Below are positions 8,855 through 16,290 of a stretch of 26,181 nucleotides of DNA, in pieces. Source of the DNA: an uncultured Eubacteriales bacterium (GTDB taxonomy: Bacteria > Bacillota > Clostridia > Christensenellales > CAG-138). The DNA is taken from NCBI GenBank assembly GCA_900546845.1, contig UREK01000028.1:1-26181 (forward strand), in the 5' to 3' direction. Position 1 is the first letter of the stretch. Every line of letters begins with the position of its first letter. The notes under the pieces are model-generated. The model saw only the letters and a list, made by a program, of their open reading frames with translations, had not been told where the DNA came from and ran no database searches. The position numbers were made by a program, and so were the translations under genes.

Positions 8855-9139
8855 TTATCCATTGTCGTTTGCAAATTGGCCTGCCACGCCGCGCGCCGCG
8901 CGCTTCAGAAGCGTTTCCGCGGCGATGGGGGAGGACCAGACGGAGAGCGCCCCCTCCCGTTCCAGCAGGATGTAGGATTTCTGCGCCGCGTCCGAAACGG
9001 TGCGGATGCGCTCCCGGCCGATGGCCGCGTCGATCGCGCGGCGGGTTTCCCGCGAGCGCATGGCCGTTTCCCGGCTCACGATTGCGATCACCTCGCAGAG
9101 ATCGACCATGGCGTCCCCGCCGATGTGCAGCAATTCCAT
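8855..9139 (-). CDS. remB: RemB-like (YaaB, DUF370-type) regulator
   Basis: A 94-residue protein in the place where B. subtilis has yaaB/remB, between recF and gyrB. The MELLHIGGDAMVD start and the SPIAAETLLKRA end agree with the RemA/RemB family (IHLGDD and SPLSSSTLKKRA in B. subtilis). These small proteins are linked to control of extracellular-matrix genes there. The frame is open 46 codons further upstream, but that part reads through repeat sequence. The ATG at 9139 has GGAGG (9154-9150) 10 bases before it. Identification rests on position plus these motifs. Confidence 0.8.
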   Translation of the reverse strand: MELLHIGGDAMVDLCEVIAIVSRETAMRSRETRRAIDAAIGRERIRTVSDAAQKSYILLEREGALSVWSSPIAAETLLKRAARGVAGQFANDNG

Positions 9140-9256
9140 ACCGTAAAAGCCTCCGCTTTTATTTTTGCCAAAATTTGGCGAAGTTATCAATTCCGGGACG
9201 AAGAGAAGGGGATAATCCTCCGCTTTCCCTGTTGGGGTATGTCCGGCGCTTGCGCG

Positions 9257-9682
9257 GGTAAGGCAATCCTCAGTCATGGCTTACGCCATGACAGCCCCTT
9301 TGCCAAAGGAGCCTTTTGGGCGGTGCGCACTCCATCGGCGGTGAAGGGGCGCAGCCCCTTCGCAGTATCTCCCCCTTCCCGCGTCGGGAAGGGGCGAGGG
9401 GATGGGCCGCCATGGGAATGCGCTGCCGAACGCGTCAGCCGCTGCGGCGGGGAACAATCCTCGGTCACGGCTTGCTCCGTTTCTCGCGGCAGTTCGCAAA
9501 GGCCGCGCGAATAAGGACAATCCTCAGTCCGCTTCGCGGACAGCTCCTTTGCCAAAGGAGCCTTTTGGGGGAGCGCTCCCCTGCGCCGTCCGTATACGGA
9601 AAACGCTGGGGCGAACCACTCCCAAACGCCCCCTTTACAAAAGGGGGTGGCACGGCGCAGCCGTGACGGGGGATTGCCGTAT
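9257..9682 (+). repeat. Compound interspersed repeat R4 (broken copy plus short-form copy)
   Basis: Between recF and remB two copies are joined. R4a begins at GGTAAGGCAATCC (9258-9270) with hairpin TCATGGC-TTAC-GCCATGA. It soon diverges into other sequence that includes a perfect 10-bp hairpin (9372-9394) and another left-end-like GGGGAACAATCCTCGG (about 9450). R4b (9512-9682, about 170 bp) is a complete short form: TAAGGACAATCC, hairpin CCGC-TTC-GCGG, then a right-end hairpin CACGGC-GCA-GCCGTG and GGATTGCCGTATC. A tail piece continues to about 9718. Nothing gene-like is seen in 9140-9784. Confidence 0.88.
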
Positions 9683-9784
9683 CAAGAAGCCGCTTCGGAA
9701 AGCACGCCGGAGGACTGCCAAAATGCAACAAACGCCGGAACGAATCAGAAACGGAAGCAGCCCAAGTCCTTCCCGCCCTTTCCC

Positions 9785-10903
9785 TTAAAGCTCCCGCAGC
9801 GTACCGTTCGCGCAGGCATAGGCCGGGATGTCGCGCATGCCCGCCCGTTCCAGCCCCGCGAGGGAGGTGCAGGTCAAGAAGCATTGGCAGCCCCGCATGG
9901 CCTCGAGCAGCGCGCGCTGGCGCGGCTCGTCAAGCTCGGAGAGCACGTCGTCAAGGAGCAGCACAGGCGGTTCGCCCTTCTCCTGCGTGAGCAGCGCAAG
10001 CTCGGAGAGCTTGAGCGAAAGCGCGGCTGTGCGCTGCTGCCCCTGGGAGCCGTACACGCGCACGGGCGCATCCCCCAGGCAGACGGAAAGGTCGTCCCGG
10101 TGGGGGCCCATGGTGGTGAAGCCGCGGCGGATGTCGTCGAGCGCGGCAGCGTAAAGCGCCTCCTGCAGCGCCTCGCGGGCCGCGCCGCCATAGCGCGCGG
10201 GGTCTACGCACGGGGCGTAGGCCACGGAAAGCTGCTCCCGCCCGCCGGAGATGCTGCGGTGCAGGTCCCGCGCAAGCGTGGAAAGCGAATCCACAAATTC
10301 CTCCCGCATGCGCATCACGTCCGCGCCCGCGGCGGCAAGCTGCTCATCCCAGACGTAAAGCTGCTCGCGCACCGCCTGCACGGGGCGTTCCCGCCCCGGT
10401 TCGCCCTTCAAAAGCGCGTTGCGCTGCTTGAGCGCAGCGTTGTATTGCTGGAGCTTGTAATAATATGCCGGGCGCAGCTGGCTCAGCTCCATATCGAGGA
10501 AGCGGCGGCGTTCCGCCGGGGCTCCCTTCACAAGCTCGAGATCCTCCGGGGAAAACATCACCACATTGAGCACGCCCATCAGCTCGCCGCTGCGCTGCGT
10601 TTGCAGCCGGTCGATAAAGACCTGCTTGCGCTCGCCCGCGCGCAGCTTCATCTCGATGCGCCGTTCGCCCACGCGCGTCTTGACGTCAAGCCCGACATAC
10701 CCGCCGGCCATGCCATGGTTGATGAGTTCCGCATCCCGTGCCGTGCGATGGGAGCGGCCGAACGCACAAAAAAATACGGCCTCCACGGCGTTTGTTTTGC
10801 CCTGCGCATTTTCGCCCACGATCACATTCAGGCCGGGGCGCGGGCGCAGGTCGAGCGCCTCATAATTGCGGAAATAATTCAGTTTGAGCCGCGCAACATG
10901 CAT
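9785..10903 (-). CDS. recF: DNA replication and repair protein RecF
   Basis: A 372-residue SMC-like ATPase that helps load RecA at single-strand gaps, together with RecO and RecR. Walker A is GENAQGKT (30-37), directly followed by the NAVEAVFF helix; Walker B with the D-loop is LLLDDVLSELDE near residue 310. The start MHVARLKLNYFRNY is typical of the family. Open sequence extends far upstream, but the ATG at 10903 has AAGGGG before it and a clear promoter 28 bases away. In most Bacillota recF is cotranscribed with dnaN and an S4-domain gene; here it has its own promoter and neither partner is present. Confidence 0.97.
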   Translation of the reverse strand: MHVARLKLNYFRNYEALDLRPRPGLNVIVGENAQGKTNAVEAVFFCAFGRSHRTARDAELINHGMAGGYVGLDVKTRVGERRIEMKLRAGERKQVFIDRLQTQRSGELMGVLNVVMFSPEDLELVKGAPAERRRFLDMELSQLRPAYYYKLQQYNAALKQRNALLKGEPGRERPVQAVREQLYVWDEQLAAAGADVMRMREEFVDSLSTLARDLHRSISGGREQLSVAYAPCVDPARYGGAAREALQEALYAAALDDIRRGFTTMGPHRDDLSVCLGDAPVRVYGSQGQQRTAALSLKLSELALLTQEKGEPPVLLLDDVLSELDEPRQRALLEAMRGCQCFLTCTSLAGLERAGMRDIPAYACANGTLREL

Positions 10904-10930
10904 AACGATCCCCTTAGAATCATTCGTTTT

Positions 10931-10959
10931 AGTATACCATATTGCGGGCTGTTTTTCAA
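10931..10959 (-). promoter_or_regulatory. Promoter of recF
   Basis: Minus strand: -35 TTGAAA (10959-10954), 17-base spacer, -10 TATACT (10936-10931) preceded by TGG, giving an extended -10. Transcription would start about 20 bases before the recF ATG. Confidence 0.78.
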
Positions 10960-11018
10960 GGTTGCTTATTAATATAAGAAGAAAGGACTTGAGTTCTGTG
11001 TTGATCTGCAAAATGGAA

Positions 11019-11046
11019 CCGGCTCCGCGCAAGGGGGCGGAGCCGG
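11019..11046 (-). terminator. Hairpin terminator of the small membrane protein gene
   Basis: Perfect 10-bp stem CCGGCTCCGC / GCGGAGCCGG lying 17 bases past the stop codon at 11064. On the minus strand the sequence after it is moderately T-rich (TTCCATTTTGC). It separates this gene from the recF promoter. Confidence 0.6.
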
Positions 11047-11063
11047 ACGTGAGCCTGTGTTTG

Positions 11064-11420
11064 TTACTTCGCGGCGCACGAGCCCCAGATGAGCAGCACC
11101 ACAAGGCCGGCCGCAATAAGCAGGTGGCTCCATACCGTCCTGCGCGCCTTCGGCTCCGCAGCGTCATCCGGCGCGGCGTCCCGGAAGGCTGCGGCCCAGC
11201 AATCGAAGGCAGGAATGAGCAGCATGCGGATTTCCAGGATGATAACGGTGTAGAAAACGATCCTTTTCGCTGTCCCGCTCTCCCACGCGTCAACGAGGCC
11301 AAGGCTGACCAATGCGAGTATGCATGCGCTGAAGTCTGCAACATAAACCGTTTCCTTTCGGCGCACAGTATCCCAGAGTTTCCTCGCCCGGCGGGCGGGG
11401 ATTTCGTTTTGTTCCTGCAT
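11064..11420 (-). CDS. Small membrane protein of unknown function
   Basis: 118 residues with no family that I recognise. The N-terminal 30 residues are charged (RRARKLWDTVRRKE), followed by three hydrophobic stretches: about 32-55 (ADFSACILALVSLGLVDAW), 58-80 (VFYTVIILEIRMLLIPAF) and 98-116 (HLLIAAGLVVLLIWGSC). An acidic/Pro linker (DAAPDDAAEPK) lies between the second and third. Start ATG at 11420 is supported by AGGGAGG 8 bases upstream; an in-frame ATG 7 codons earlier has no SD. It stands alone between recF and a divergent glycosyltransferase, where other genomes often have dnaN-side genes. Confidence 0.72.
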   Translation of the reverse strand: MQEQNEIPARRARKLWDTVRRKETVYVADFSACILALVSLGLVDAWESGTAKRIVFYTVIILEIRMLLIPAFDCWAAAFRDAAPDDAAEPKARRTVWSHLLIAAGLVVLLIWGSCAAK

Positions 11421-11686
11421 GTGTTTTCCTCCCTGCTTCAAGCGGCGCAGAGCCTCACGCCTACGATGACCGTCGCCGCCGCGCAGAGCAGCGCGGGCGC
11501 TCCGGGAAAAGACCTGATAAAAAACAGGGCGGTTCGGGAATCCGCCTTTTAAAACGCGGTTGTTATGTTCCTATCATATTCTGTTTTCACACGCCTGTCA
11601 ACCAAACGGCGATATGTGGTTTCACCCGCAAACCGGCCGCATTCTTTCTCTCATGCAACTAACTTTAATGAAATCTTAGTTTTCTG
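11421..11686. other. Intergenic region without a supported gene
   Basis: The stretch between the small membrane protein and the glycosyltransferase promoter has no start codon with an SD. It holds a 5-bp hairpin with short T-runs on both sides (GGCGG 11528-11532, CCGCC 11542-11546) and, on the minus strand, a start-less open frame (about 11451-11551) ending in a membrane-helix-like peptide (LLCAAATVIVGVRLCAA). That frame may be a gene remnant. The part 11560-11690 is A+T-rich. Confidence 0.4.
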
Positions 11687-11715
11687 TTGATAATTTGTTT
11701 ATCTATTTTTGTTAT
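11687..11715 (+). promoter_or_regulatory. Candidate promoter of the glycosyltransferase
   Basis: -35 TTGATA (11687-11692), 17-base spacer, -10 TGTTAT (11710-11715; 4 of 6 consensus bases) in an A+T-rich stretch. The predicted transcript would begin near 11722, directly before the hairpin at 11726. Confidence 0.5.
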
Positions 11716-11725
11716 GCTTAGCTTA

Positions 11726-11750
11726 TGCGGCCATGCCCGCGCATGCCGCA
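11726..11750 (+). promoter_or_regulatory. 5' leader hairpin before the glycosyltransferase SD
   Basis: TGCGG and CATGC (11726-11736, one bulged C) pair with GCATG and CCGCA (11741-11750) around a CCGC loop, giving a 10-bp bulged stem. It ends 10 bases before AAGGAGG (11761-11767). It could protect the 5' end or affect ribosome access. Confidence 0.5.
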
Positions 11751-11773
11751 AGGAAAACGCAAGGAGGTCCGGA

Positions 11774-13039
11774 ATGGAATTCTTAACGCGCGTCAACGAC
11801 TTTCTCTCGGCGCTGTTCTGCGTCTGCTTCGCATATCAGATCGTTTACCTGCTGGTGGCGCTCGTCAAGCGCCCAAAGCCGCTGCCGCCCGCCGCGCCCC
11901 GCCGCTATGCGGCGATCCTCTGCGCCCGCAACGAGGAAGCCGTCATCGGCAACCTGATCGAAAGCATCCACGCGCAGAGGTACCCCGCCGGCCTCGTGGA
12001 TATTTACGTCTGCGCCGACAACTGCACGGACGGCACCGCCGCAGTCGCGCGCGCCCGGGGCGCAACCGTATTTGAGCGGTTTGACGCATTGCACGTCGGC
12101 AAGGGCTATGCGCTCGATTTCCTGTTTAAGCGGCTGCGCGCCACGGGCGCGTTCGCGCGTTATGACGGGTTCTTCTTCTTTGACGCGGACAACCTCCTGC
12201 ACGAGGATTTCATCGCGGAGATGAACAAATCCTTCGCCGCGGGCAACCGCATTGTAACCGGCTACCGCAATTCCAAAAACTACGGGGACAACTGGATCAG
12301 CGCGGGTTACTCGCTCTGGTTCCTGCGGGATGCGCAATACATGAACAGCCCGCGCATGCAGCTTGGGACCTCGAGCGTCGTGGGCGGCACAGGCTTCCTC
12401 GTGGCGCGGGAGGTCATCGAAAAGAACGGCGGCTGGCCCTTCCATCTGCTGACCGAGGACACCGAGTTCACGATCGACAGCGTCCTTTCCGGCGAGTTTA
12501 TCGCCTATTGCGGCAACGCGATCCTCTATGACGAGCAGCCGACGGCCTTCCGCCAATCCTGGCGGCAGCGGCTGCGCTGGTCCCGGGGGTATTTGCAGGT
12601 GCTCCGCAAGTATGGCGCGCGCCTCGTCTCCGGCGTGTTCCGCGGCGGCAAGCGCGGCTATGCCTGCTTTGACATGCTCATGGCGATCCTCCCCGCGATC
12701 GTCCTGACGCTCTGTTGCGCGCTGCTTAACACCTTCGGCGCGCTTTACAGCCTGATCATCCTGCGCGAACCCGTGCTCGGCACACTCTGCGCGCAGCTTT
12801 TGCGCTGGTTTGGCGGCATGTATGTGACGCTCCTGTTCACCGGCGGCGTCACGCTCGTGAGCGAGTGGAAGCGCATCTACTGCGGCAGCTTCCGCAAGGT
12901 GTTCTTCCTGTTTACGTTCCCGCTTTTTATGATGACCTATCTGCCGGTCTCCGTGGCGGCGCTGTTCCAGAAGGCGGAATGGAAGCCCATCCACCACAGC
13001 GTAGCTAAGACGCTCGAGGACCTGAAGAACGCGGCCTGA
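11774..13039 (+). CDS. Membrane-bound family 2 glycosyltransferase
   Basis: 421 residues. An N-terminal membrane helix (8-32) is followed by a GT-A domain starting AAILCARNEE. It has all motifs of processive or BcsA/IcaA/NodC-like synthases: DAD at 137-139, TED at 227-229 and the acceptor motif QRLRW at 265-269. Three C-terminal hydrophobic stretches (about 293-322, 335-360, 375-398) complete the membrane channel-like part. The family moves sugar from a nucleotide sugar to a growing polysaccharide or lipid acceptor at the inner face of the membrane. Start ATG at 11774 has AAGGAGG 6 bases upstream. It is single, with its own promoter and terminator, reads toward oriC, and interrupts the conserved recF to jag neighbourhood. 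No polymer cassette is adjacent, so the product is unknown. Confidence 0.9.
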   Translation: MEFLTRVNDFLSALFCVCFAYQIVYLLVALVKRPKPLPPAAPRRYAAILCARNEEAVIGNLIESIHAQRYPAGLVDIYVCADNCTDGTAAVARARGATVFERFDALHVGKGYALDFLFKRLRATGAFARYDGFFFFDADNLLHEDFIAEMNKSFAAGNRIVTGYRNSKNYGDNWISAGYSLWFLRDAQYMNSPRMQLGTSSVVGGTGFLVAREVIEKNGGWPFHLLTEDTEFTIDSVLSGEFIAYCGNAILYDEQPTAFRQSWRQRLRWSRGYLQVLRKYGARLVSGVFRGGKRGYACFDMLMAILPAIVLTLCCALLNTFGALYSLIILREPVLGTLCAQLLRWFGGMYVTLLFTGGVTLVSEWKRIYCGSFRKVFFLFTFPLFMMTYLPVSVAALFQKAEWKPIHHSVAKTLEDLKNAA

Positions 13040-13061
13040 ACGGCTGGCGCAAAAAAAGCCG

Positions 13062-13094
13062 CCCCCGTGCCCTTGGAATGGAATGGCGCGGGGG
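13062..13094 (+). terminator. Terminator of the glycosyltransferase gene
   Basis: CCCCCGTGCC (13062-13071) pairs with GGCGCGGGGG (13085-13094), a 10-bp stem with one G-U pair, 22 bases after the stop codon. The T/G-rich ATTGTTGTGTTG follows. Confidence 0.6.
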
Positions 13095-13114
13095 GATTGT
13101 TGTGTTGTGGGAGA

Positions 13115-13330
13115 TAAGACAATCCTCAGTCATGGCTTGCGCCATGACAGCTCCTTTCAAAAAGGAGCCTTTTGGGTGATGCGCTCTCGGGTGGTATTCG
13201 TATACGGAAACCCGTTGCGGTGAACCACTCCCAAACGCCCCCTTTCTGAAAGGGGGTGGCGGCGGCGCGAGCCGTGACGGGGGATTGCCGTATCAAGAAT
13301 CCGTCCCATAAGCCGTGCGGGGGGATTGCC
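13115..13330 (+). repeat. Interspersed repeat copy R5, short form plus tail
   Basis: The core is 13115-13294: TAAGACAATCC, hairpin TCATGGC-TTGC-GCCATGA, the central piece, and GGATTGCCGTATC. A tail to 13330 ends with a second GGGGGATTGCC. It lacks the middle module of the long form. It lies between the convergent glycosyltransferase and jag. 13331-13390 has no gene. Confidence 0.88.
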
Positions 13331-13400
13331 GATGACAGCTGCCAAGCCGAATACAACACTCGCTCCTCATCTCCACTTTCACCCTTCCCCAAAAACGGAA

Positions 13401-13424
13401 AAGAGCCGCCCGAAGGCGGCTCTT
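13401..13424 (-). terminator. Terminator of the rpmH-rnpA-yidD-yidC-jag operon
   Basis: Minus strand: AAGAGCCGCC-TTCG-GGCGGCTCTT, a perfect 10-bp stem with the very stable UUCG tetraloop, followed by TTTTCCGTTTTT. It starts 5 bases after the jag stop. This is a textbook intrinsic terminator. Confidence 0.93.
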
Positions 13425-13428
13425 TGCG

Positions 13429-14235
13429 TTAGCGTTCCTCGCGCTTCTTGGGCGCGATGACCACGCGGCGGTTGGGCTCCTCGCCCTCGCTGTAGGTGGT
13501 CACATAGGGGTTGTTTTGCAGCGTCGCATGCAGGACGCGGCGCTCGTAGGGGTTCATTGGCTCCAGCGTGCGCGCGCGGCCCGTGGCCTTCACCTGGGAA
13601 GCGAGCTTGCGGGCAAGGCGGGTGAGCGTCTCCTCCCGCTTGTCCCGGTAACCTTCGGTGTCGATGGTGACGCGGGTGTAGCCCGTCTCCTTGCGGCTGC
13701 GGTTGATGCACAGCGAGGTGAGGTACTGGATCGCATCCAGCGTTTCGCCCCGGTGGCCAATCAGGATGCCCATGGAGGTCGAATCGATCCGCAGGCGGAT
13801 GCCGTCCTCGCTGACGTTGGCGAGCACCGTGGCCTCAACGCCCATCGCCGCGAGCAGGCCCTTCAGGAAGTCCGCCGCAGCGTTGCCCTCGGCCGCCTCT
13901 GCCGAATAGTCGATCGCCGGGTGTACGAGCGCCGGCGCGCGGTCATAGCTTTCCCGGCGTTCCCGGCCATCCCGCCGGTCGCGGTCACGCCTGCCGCCGC
14001 GGTCGCGGCGCTCGCGCGGCATGTCCTTGTTGGCGATGTAGTCCGGGATGACGATCTGCTCCGGCTCGCGCTCGATCAGCCGCACGATCGCAGGCTTCGC
14101 GCCGATGCCGAACACGCCCTTGGTCTCCTGCTGTATGATGTCGATCTCTACCTCGTCGATGGAAATCTGAAGCTCACGCAGGCCGTTGAATATGGCCTCG
14201 TCAATGGATTTTCCGGTGGCTTCCAAAGTCCTCAT
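13429..14235 (-). CDS. jag: RNA-binding protein Jag/KhpB (SpoIIIJ-associated)
   Basis: 268 residues with the three expected parts. The Jag-N domain (1-52) includes ETKGVFGIGAKPA. An Arg/Asp-rich, probably disordered linker (72-98) follows. Then come a KH domain with GHRG at 160-163 (GILIGHRGETLDAIQYL) and an R3H domain with Arg232-x3-His236 (NPYERRVLH). The protein binds RNA, acts with KhpA, and is linked to cell elongation and membrane protein biogenesis in Gram-positives. Its ATG overlaps the yidC stop as ATGA, which suggests translational coupling. It is the last gene of its operon and is followed by a strong terminator. Confidence 0.95.
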   Translation of the reverse strand: MRTLEATGKSIDEAIFNGLRELQISIDEVEIDIIQQETKGVFGIGAKPAIVRLIEREPEQIVIPDYIANKDMPRERRDRGGRRDRDRRDGRERRESYDRAPALVHPAIDYSAEAAEGNAAADFLKGLLAAMGVEATVLANVSEDGIRLRIDSTSMGILIGHRGETLDAIQYLTSLCINRSRKETGYTRVTIDTEGYRDKREETLTRLARKLASQVKATGRARTLEPMNPYERRVLHATLQNNPYVTTYSEGEEPNRRVVIAPKKREER

Positions 14236-15206
14236 TTTTTCTCCTCCTTTACAACCGGTGCAATGGGAAACTTCTTGTTCATGTAAAGGTTCACAAGCAT
14301 CATCAGTATGCTGCTGAGCGTCCAGTAAATCGCAAAGGCCGCGTTGTAGGACAGGCAGAACACGAAGGACATGATGGGGAAGAGGTACATCATCATCTTC
14401 CCGCTGCCCGCGGCCGGGTTGTCCGTCTTGGGCTGGTTCCGCTGCATCAGCCAGGACGCGAGGAACTGGGAGCCGCCTGAAAGGACCGGCAGGATGAACC
14501 AACCGTTGTTGTATCCGGCATACAGGTCAAGGAACGGCTGCACCGCTTGGTTGTAGGCCGCAATGGCGCTCTCGCTCCTCAGGAAGCGGTACGTCTGCTG
14601 CATCACGCCGTTGTTATCCACAAAATACGAGCGCACCGCGATGCCCATATCCACGAGCTTCTGCCAGATCTCCGGGTTATCCTGCAAGAACAGTAGCTTT
14701 GCAAGGTCCGGCGTCGCAAGGAAGCTCTCGCCGCTCTGCACGACTGCGGCAAGGCCGCTGTCCGGCTGCCAGATGTTGTTCACCCAAAGGAATTTGAAGG
14801 ATTGGAACAGCTCCATCGCCTTGTCCGCCTCCTCGGTGATAAGGCGCAGCGTCATCTCATAGCCCCAGAAGCGGAACGCCGCGATGAAGCAGAAGAACAG
14901 CGGCATCGTGATGAGCATCGGCAGGCAGCTGCCCCACATGCTCACGCCATGCTCCTTCATGAGCTTCTGCTGCTCCCGGTTCATGCGTTGGGGGTCGTTT
15001 TGGTACTTCTTTTGCAGGCGCTGGATTTCGGGCTGGATAGCCTGCATCTTCATGGAGGATTTGCGCGTTTTGACGTCGGAAATCAACGTGAGCCCACGCA
15101 GCACCAGAGTGCTGATGAGGATCGTAAAGAATACGCTGCCGATGTTGCTGTAAAGCCAGCGCATGGCTTCCAGGAACCATGTAGTCAAAAAGAAATCGCC
15201 TTGCAC
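14232..15206 (-). CDS. yidC: Membrane protein insertase YidC/Oxa1 family
   Basis: 324 residues; the Gram-positive form without the large periplasmic domain. It inserts and folds membrane proteins, alone or with SecYEG. The first main helix carries the groove Arg37 (STLVLRGLTL). A basic cytoplasmic hairpin follows (KMQAIQPEIQRLQKKYQ), then WGSCLPMLITMPLFF and the C-terminal pair of helices ending in a Lys-rich tail. The loop between helices (about 125-225) is longer than in many relatives. The start is GTG (15206-15204) with AGAGGAAAA upstream; no ATG is better placed. It overlaps jag by four bases and lies 78 bases after yidD. Confidence 0.96.
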   Translation of the reverse strand: MQGDFFLTTWFLEAMRWLYSNIGSVFFTILISTLVLRGLTLISDVKTRKSSMKMQAIQPEIQRLQKKYQNDPQRMNREQQKLMKEHGVSMWGSCLPMLITMPLFFCFIAAFRFWGYEMTLRLITEEADKAMELFQSFKFLWVNNIWQPDSGLAAVVQSGESFLATPDLAKLLFLQDNPEIWQKLVDMGIAVRSYFVDNNGVMQQTYRFLRSESAIAAYNQAVQPFLDLYAGYNNGWFILPVLSGGSQFLASWLMQRNQPKTDNPAAGSGKMMMYLFPIMSFVFCLSYNAAFAIYWTLSSILMMLVNLYMNKKFPIAPVVKEEKK

Positions 15207-15284
15207 GGATTTTCCTCTCTTTTTCTTCTTTGTCGTTTGTTCCCGCCCGCTTGGGGCGGCAGCCTGAGCGCCCGCTTCCCTTGT

Positions 15285-15494
15285 TTACGGTACGGGGTCG
15301 TACCCGCCCTTGGAAAACGGGTTGCAGCGCAAAATGCGCCAAAACGCGAGAAGCCCGCCCTTGATCACGCCATGCTTTTCGATGGCCATGACCGCGTAGT
15401 TTGAGCAGGTCGGCGTATAGCGGCAGCACCCGGGATGGCGGGGGGAGATATAGAGCTGATAGCCCCGGATCATCGAAAACAAAAACCGTTTCAT
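15285..15494 (-). CDS. yidD: Membrane protein insertion efficiency factor YidD
   Basis: 69 residues with the family pattern: an amphipathic start (MKRFLFSMIRGYQLYISP), then CCRYTPTCSNYA with conserved cysteines, HGVIKG, and the end RCNPFSKGGYDPVP. It is thought to assist YidC-dependent insertion at the membrane. The ATG overlaps the rnpA stop as ATGA, and the true start is this internal Met rather than the longer open frame upstream, which overlaps rnpA. Confidence 0.95.
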   Translation of the reverse strand: MKRFLFSMIRGYQLYISPRHPGCCRYTPTCSNYAVMAIEKHGVIKGGLLAFWRILRCNPFSKGGYDPVP

Positions 15495-15904
15495 TGCTTT
15501 GGCTCCGCTCCTTCGGGATCCCGCTTTGCGCTGTGTTCGTTGGTTTTCTTTTTTTCTTCTTTGAGCAGATTCGCGCGGCGCAGCAAGCTGCGCATAGCGC
15601 TTTGGATCGCGGTGAATTCCTCGTCCACAACCGGCTCTCGAGCTATGAAGATAAGGTTGTATCCGCCTTTCACGCACGGGATCATCGGGCCAAAAGATTC
15701 CCTCAACCGGCGTTTGACGCGATTGCGGACGACGCTGTTGCCAAGTTTTTTGCTGACCGAAAACCCAACGCGCACCGGGGGCTGCTTCGGCTTTACACCC
15801 GCCTTGGCGTAAACGAGCACAAGCTGCCGGGCCGCCTTGGATTGGCCTTTGCGGTATACGTGGCGGAACTCCTTGTTCCGCTTTAAAGAATAACAGCGCT
15901 TCAC
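15491..15904 (-). CDS. rnpA: Ribonuclease P protein component
   Basis: 137 residues. It is the protein subunit that binds the RNase P RNA and helps cleave the 5' leader of pre-tRNAs. The standard N-terminus (VKRCYSLKRNKEFRHVYRKG, initiating GTG at 15904) and the RNR signature in SVVRNRVKRRLRE are present. The C-terminal 20 residues are a Lys/Glu-rich extension. The start has only a weak SD (GGTGAAAA); it is chosen because homologues begin here. It is preceded by a 137-base gap with two hairpins and followed by yidD with a four-base overlap. Confidence 0.95.
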   Translation of the reverse strand: MKRCYSLKRNKEFRHVYRKGQSKAARQLVLVYAKAGVKPKQPPVRVGFSVSKKLGNSVVRNRVKRRLRESFGPMIPCVKGGYNLIFIAREPVVDEEFTAIQSAMRSLLRRANLLKEEKKKTNEHSAKRDPEGAEPKQ

Positions 15905-15933
15905 CAGTCGGTTTTCACCATATGTCCTGTTCT

Positions 15934-16020
15934 CCCCGCGCGGATACTGCGGGGATGGGTTCCGTTTTCCTGCGCAAAAAGCACACGGCAAGCGATTCGT
16001 TTGCATTCCGACCGCTTGCC
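15934..16020. other. Two hairpins in the rpmH-rnpA spacer
   Basis: In the 137-base gap there are CCCCGC/GCGGGG (15934-15939, 15949-15954; 6 bp) and GGCAAGCG/CGCTTGCC (15987-15994, 16013-16020; 8 bp). Neither has a U-tract. They may set the ratio of L34 to RnpA by processing or partial termination. Confidence 0.35.
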
Positions 16021-16041
16021 GCCAAACTTTTCATCAAGCTT

Positions 16042-16176
16042 TTACGCAGACAGTCTTTTCCTGCCCTTAAGCCTTCTGCGGGCAAGTACGTTCCTGCCGT
16101 TCTTGGTCTTCATGCGCTGACGAAAACCATGAACCTTCTTGCGCTGCCGTTTCTTGGGCTGATACGTTTGAAGCAT
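16042..16176 (-). CDS. rpmH: 50S ribosomal protein L34
   Basis: 44 residues, exactly the family length: MLQTYQPKKRQRKKVHGF, then RQRMKTKNGRNVLARRR, ending KGRKRLSA. It is a small basic protein of the large ribosomal subunit. Residues 2-3 (LQ) differ from the commoner KRT start. The ATG has AGAGGTG upstream. It is the first gene of the rpmH-rnpA-yidD-yidC-jag operon, next to oriC, and reads away from the origin. Confidence 0.97.
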   Translation of the reverse strand: MLQTYQPKKRQRKKVHGFRQRMKTKNGRNVLARRRLKGRKRLSA

Positions 16177-16260
16177 GTCGGTGCACCTCTCTTCCAGCTA
16201 TTCTAAGCGCCTGCGGCCCGACGCCGCACCGCGCCCGATGATCGAATCCGTCAATTCCCA

Positions 16261-16290
16261 ATTATATCGGAACGAGCGTGCTCCTGTCAA
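16261..16290 (-). promoter_or_regulatory. Near-perfect sigma-A promoter of the rpmH operon
   Basis: Minus strand: -35 TTGACA (16290-16285), an 18-base spacer, -10 TATAAT (16266-16261). Both boxes match consensus fully. Transcription would begin near 16254, about 78 bases before the rpmH ATG. Confidence 0.9.

Noticed and set aside
11451..11551. Possible small membrane peptide gene on the minus strand
   Set aside because: The frame ends in a helix-like peptide but has no ATG, GTG or TTG start after the preceding stop and no SD; at most a remnant.
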